Part shown: one piece after another, positions 28,819 to 30,147 of the stretch | How the letters are laid out: each line of letters starts with the position of its first letter | How positions within the stretch are numbered: position 1 is the first letter of the stretch | Source of the DNA: a virus | Length of the DNA: 30,147 bases | Virus record (IMG/VR): IMGVR_UViG_3300029448_000260 | Span: 1-30,147 of that record | Direction: 5' to 3' (one strand) | The notes under the pieces: generated by a model | Database searches by the model: none | Seen by the model: only the letters and a program-made list of their open reading frames with translations | Told to the model about the DNA's origin: nothing | Position numbers and translations under genes: made by a program

Positions 28819-30147
28819 TTATTCAAAAAACTGATCTAATGTAGCAACTCTGCTGTTTCTAAAAAAGTCTAACTGATCTTTAGGACCAAAACACCAAACA
28901 TTTTCTATGAAAGTAGATGATACAAATTTTTTCTTTTCTTCTTCACTTTCAAATAGTTTGTCTGACTTAGGTCTTTGTCTAATCTTCATACCTATTTGAC
29001 CTAAAAACTTATCTTTAAATCTATCAACTAACTCATCACCACTTCTATATCTTTTACCTTTAACCGTAGGGTCCATAATGTTTACAAAATTATATGTCGC
29101 ATATTTGTCAACTATCTCAGCAGTTTTTAAATAAAAGTTATCACGCCACTTTTCATATGTATCATACTTATGCCAACTTTGATTTTCTTCTTCATCATAT
29201 CCTGCGTTATATTTTTCAGTAGAGAAATAAGGGGGACTAGTAAATGCCACATCAAATTTACCTGTACATAAAGGGTCGCCACGAGTTACATGTTTCAAAC
29301 TTAATTGTATTTGATTTAAATCCTCAGAACCCATTTTAAATATACTAACATGTTTATTACCTAATATGTTAAAGTAGTGTTCGTGTTCATGTATTTTAGG
29401 ATCATTACAACCATTTAACTTTTCATAGTATATACATTGTTCTTTATATCTTTCAAACGTATTAGGATTAGGATCACAACCTACATAAAAGAAAGCTTTA
29501 GAAGCATAAAACCCAGCAAGTCTATCGCCCCAACCACAACTAGTATCTAATACATATCTTGCGTTAGTCATATCATAGATAGTTTTTGCTACAACAGGTT
29601 TAAATTGTGTAGCAATATATGTACCTAATCTAATGACTTCTATATAACTTTCAGGTGATAAATCTGCTTTACTATTTACACCACGCCATAACCCACCTAG
29701 TGTTGACCATATTTCTTTTGGTGTGCCTTTTTCCCATGTCTCTTTAGGTGATTTAATTTTATATGTACCACAATCTAATCTTAAATCTTGGTGAAAAGCA
29801 TTTGATATATCGTTAAATTGAGAAGACGCCTCAATCAAACCTAAACCATATTTACTATATGGGTATTTGTAATCATCATATTTTTCAAAGACATGATTTT
29901 GATTCTGATCTTCAGGTGTACAAATCTTTGATGTATCAAAGTTAATTAAGTCATAAAATACTTCTCTAACTTTTTCTTTTGTTATAGTTCTTAGAGGAAA
30001 TTTAGGTTTTTCAGTAGCAATATATTCTGATAAAGTCTCTCTAAAAACTTCTTTTGTATAAGTGTCCGTAAGTCTCTTAAATTGTATTGAATCACATACA
30101 GGTAATTTATTTTCATCTGAAAATGTATGTAATTCTTTATATAAATT
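28819..30147 (-). CDS. DNA methyltransferase (N4-cytosine/N6-adenine type), 5' end outside window
   Basis: The open frame runs without stop from 28819 to the right edge, 442 residues; the TTG near 29838 is not the start, since in-frame coding continues upstream (KYPYSKYGLGLIEASS). Motif I is VLDTSCGWGDRLAGFY (S-adenosylmethionine binding), followed by YVGCDPNPNTFERYKEQCIY; motif IV is VAFTSPPYFSTEKY, the SPPY catalytic loop of N4-cytosine or some N6-adenine methylases. Motif I precedes motif IV. The N-terminal 110 residues are helical and charged. It probably modifies phage DNA or protects it from restriction. No paired endonuclease is seen. Confidence 0.88.
   Translation of the reverse strand, partial: NLYKELHTFSDENKLPVCDSIQFKRLTDTYTKEVFRETLSEYIATEKPKFPLRTITKEKVREVFYDLINFDTSKICTPEDQNQNHVFEKYDDYKYPYSKYGLGLIEASSQFNDISNAFHQDLRLDCGTYKIKSPKETWEKGTPKEIWSTLGGLWRGVNSKADLSPESYIEVIRLGTYIATQFKPVVAKTIYDMTNARYVLDTSCGWGDRLAGFYASKAFFYVGCDPNPNTFERYKEQCIYYEKLNGCNDPKIHEHEHYFNILGNKHVSIFKMGSEDLNQIQLSLKHVTRGDPLCTGKFDVAFTSPPYFSTEKYNAGYDEEENQSWHKYDTYEKWRDNFYLKTAEIVDKYATYNFVNIMDPTVKGKRYRSGDELVDRFKDKFLGQIGMKIRQRPKSDKLFESEEEKKKFVSSTFIENVWCFGPKDQLDFFRNSRVATLDQFFE

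Noticed and set aside
28810-28820. AATAAATAG before the 28456-28812 gene, resembling a late promoter
   Set aside because: It lacks the first T-A of TATAAATA and consists of the last codons and stop of the methyltransferase gene.
29836-29838. TTG as the start of the methyltransferase
   Set aside because: In-frame coding sequence without stops continues to the window edge, so the gene is 5'-truncated by the window.
1-30147. tRNA genes, CRISPR arrays, insertion sequences
   Set aside because: No tRNA-like cloverleaf, regular direct-repeat array, transposase or terminal repeats were found on reading.

Overview
This window is part of the genome of a T4-like marine myovirus, most likely one infecting SAR11/Pelagibacter or a similar low-GC marine bacterium. 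The base composition is strongly AT-rich. Every credible gene lies on the minus strand, so transcription runs from position 30147 towards 1. Genes are packed with 1-4 base TAATG/ATGA overlaps, and recognisable T4 core genes are present: uvsX, gp41 helicase, gp61 primase and nrdA. No tRNA, CRISPR array, transposase or integrase was seen.

Layout in the direction of transcription. (1) 30147-24548: a DNA methyltransferase cut by the window edge, two 2OG-Fe(II) oxygenase-like proteins, UvsX recombinase, a small conserved protein, the gp41-like replicative helicase. (2) 24554-19897: an 87-aa conserved protein, a protein with a ligase-like KxDG motif, a P-loop kinase, and an 800-aa protein joining a pol-beta-type nucleotidyltransferase to an NMN-adenylyltransferase-like domain. 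These three enzymes may form a nucleic-acid or cofactor modification/repair set. (3) 19904-12309: a run of small, charged, low-complexity and virion-like proteins, a HAD nucleotidase, and a short gene set between its own late promoter and a GC-rich hairpin. Several of these proteins begin with MK(T/S)FKxx and carry (I/L/M)xE sites, resembling T4 capsid-targeting peptides. (4) 12306-9174: small membrane proteins and lipoproteins that look like a lysis module (holin-like peptide, overlapping spanin-like pair, DUF1353 protein), plus a staphylococcal-nuclease-fold protein and two paralogous membrane proteins. (5) 9159-2416: the most unusual part, a phage-borne curli-like operon. It encodes CsgF, CsgG, a curlin-repeat protein, a FecR-domain protein, a large protein with a curlin-repeat tail, a membrane protein, and a CHASE2-type adenylate/guanylate cyclase split into two overlapping frames. 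A T4-type late promoter TATAAATA lies directly in front of csgF. (6) 2163-1: a coiled-coil membrane protein, gp61 primase and the start of nrdA.

Most promising system: the csgF-csgG-curlin-FecR-curlin-CHASE2 cyclase operon. It looks like a virus-encoded outer-membrane secretion pore with its own amyloid-like substrates and a linked sensor cyclase, expressed late in infection. I recall curli-type genes being mentioned for pelagimyophages, but I cannot check this here. The role and the full composition of this operon (FecR, split cyclase, two kinds of curlin-repeat protein) are inference.
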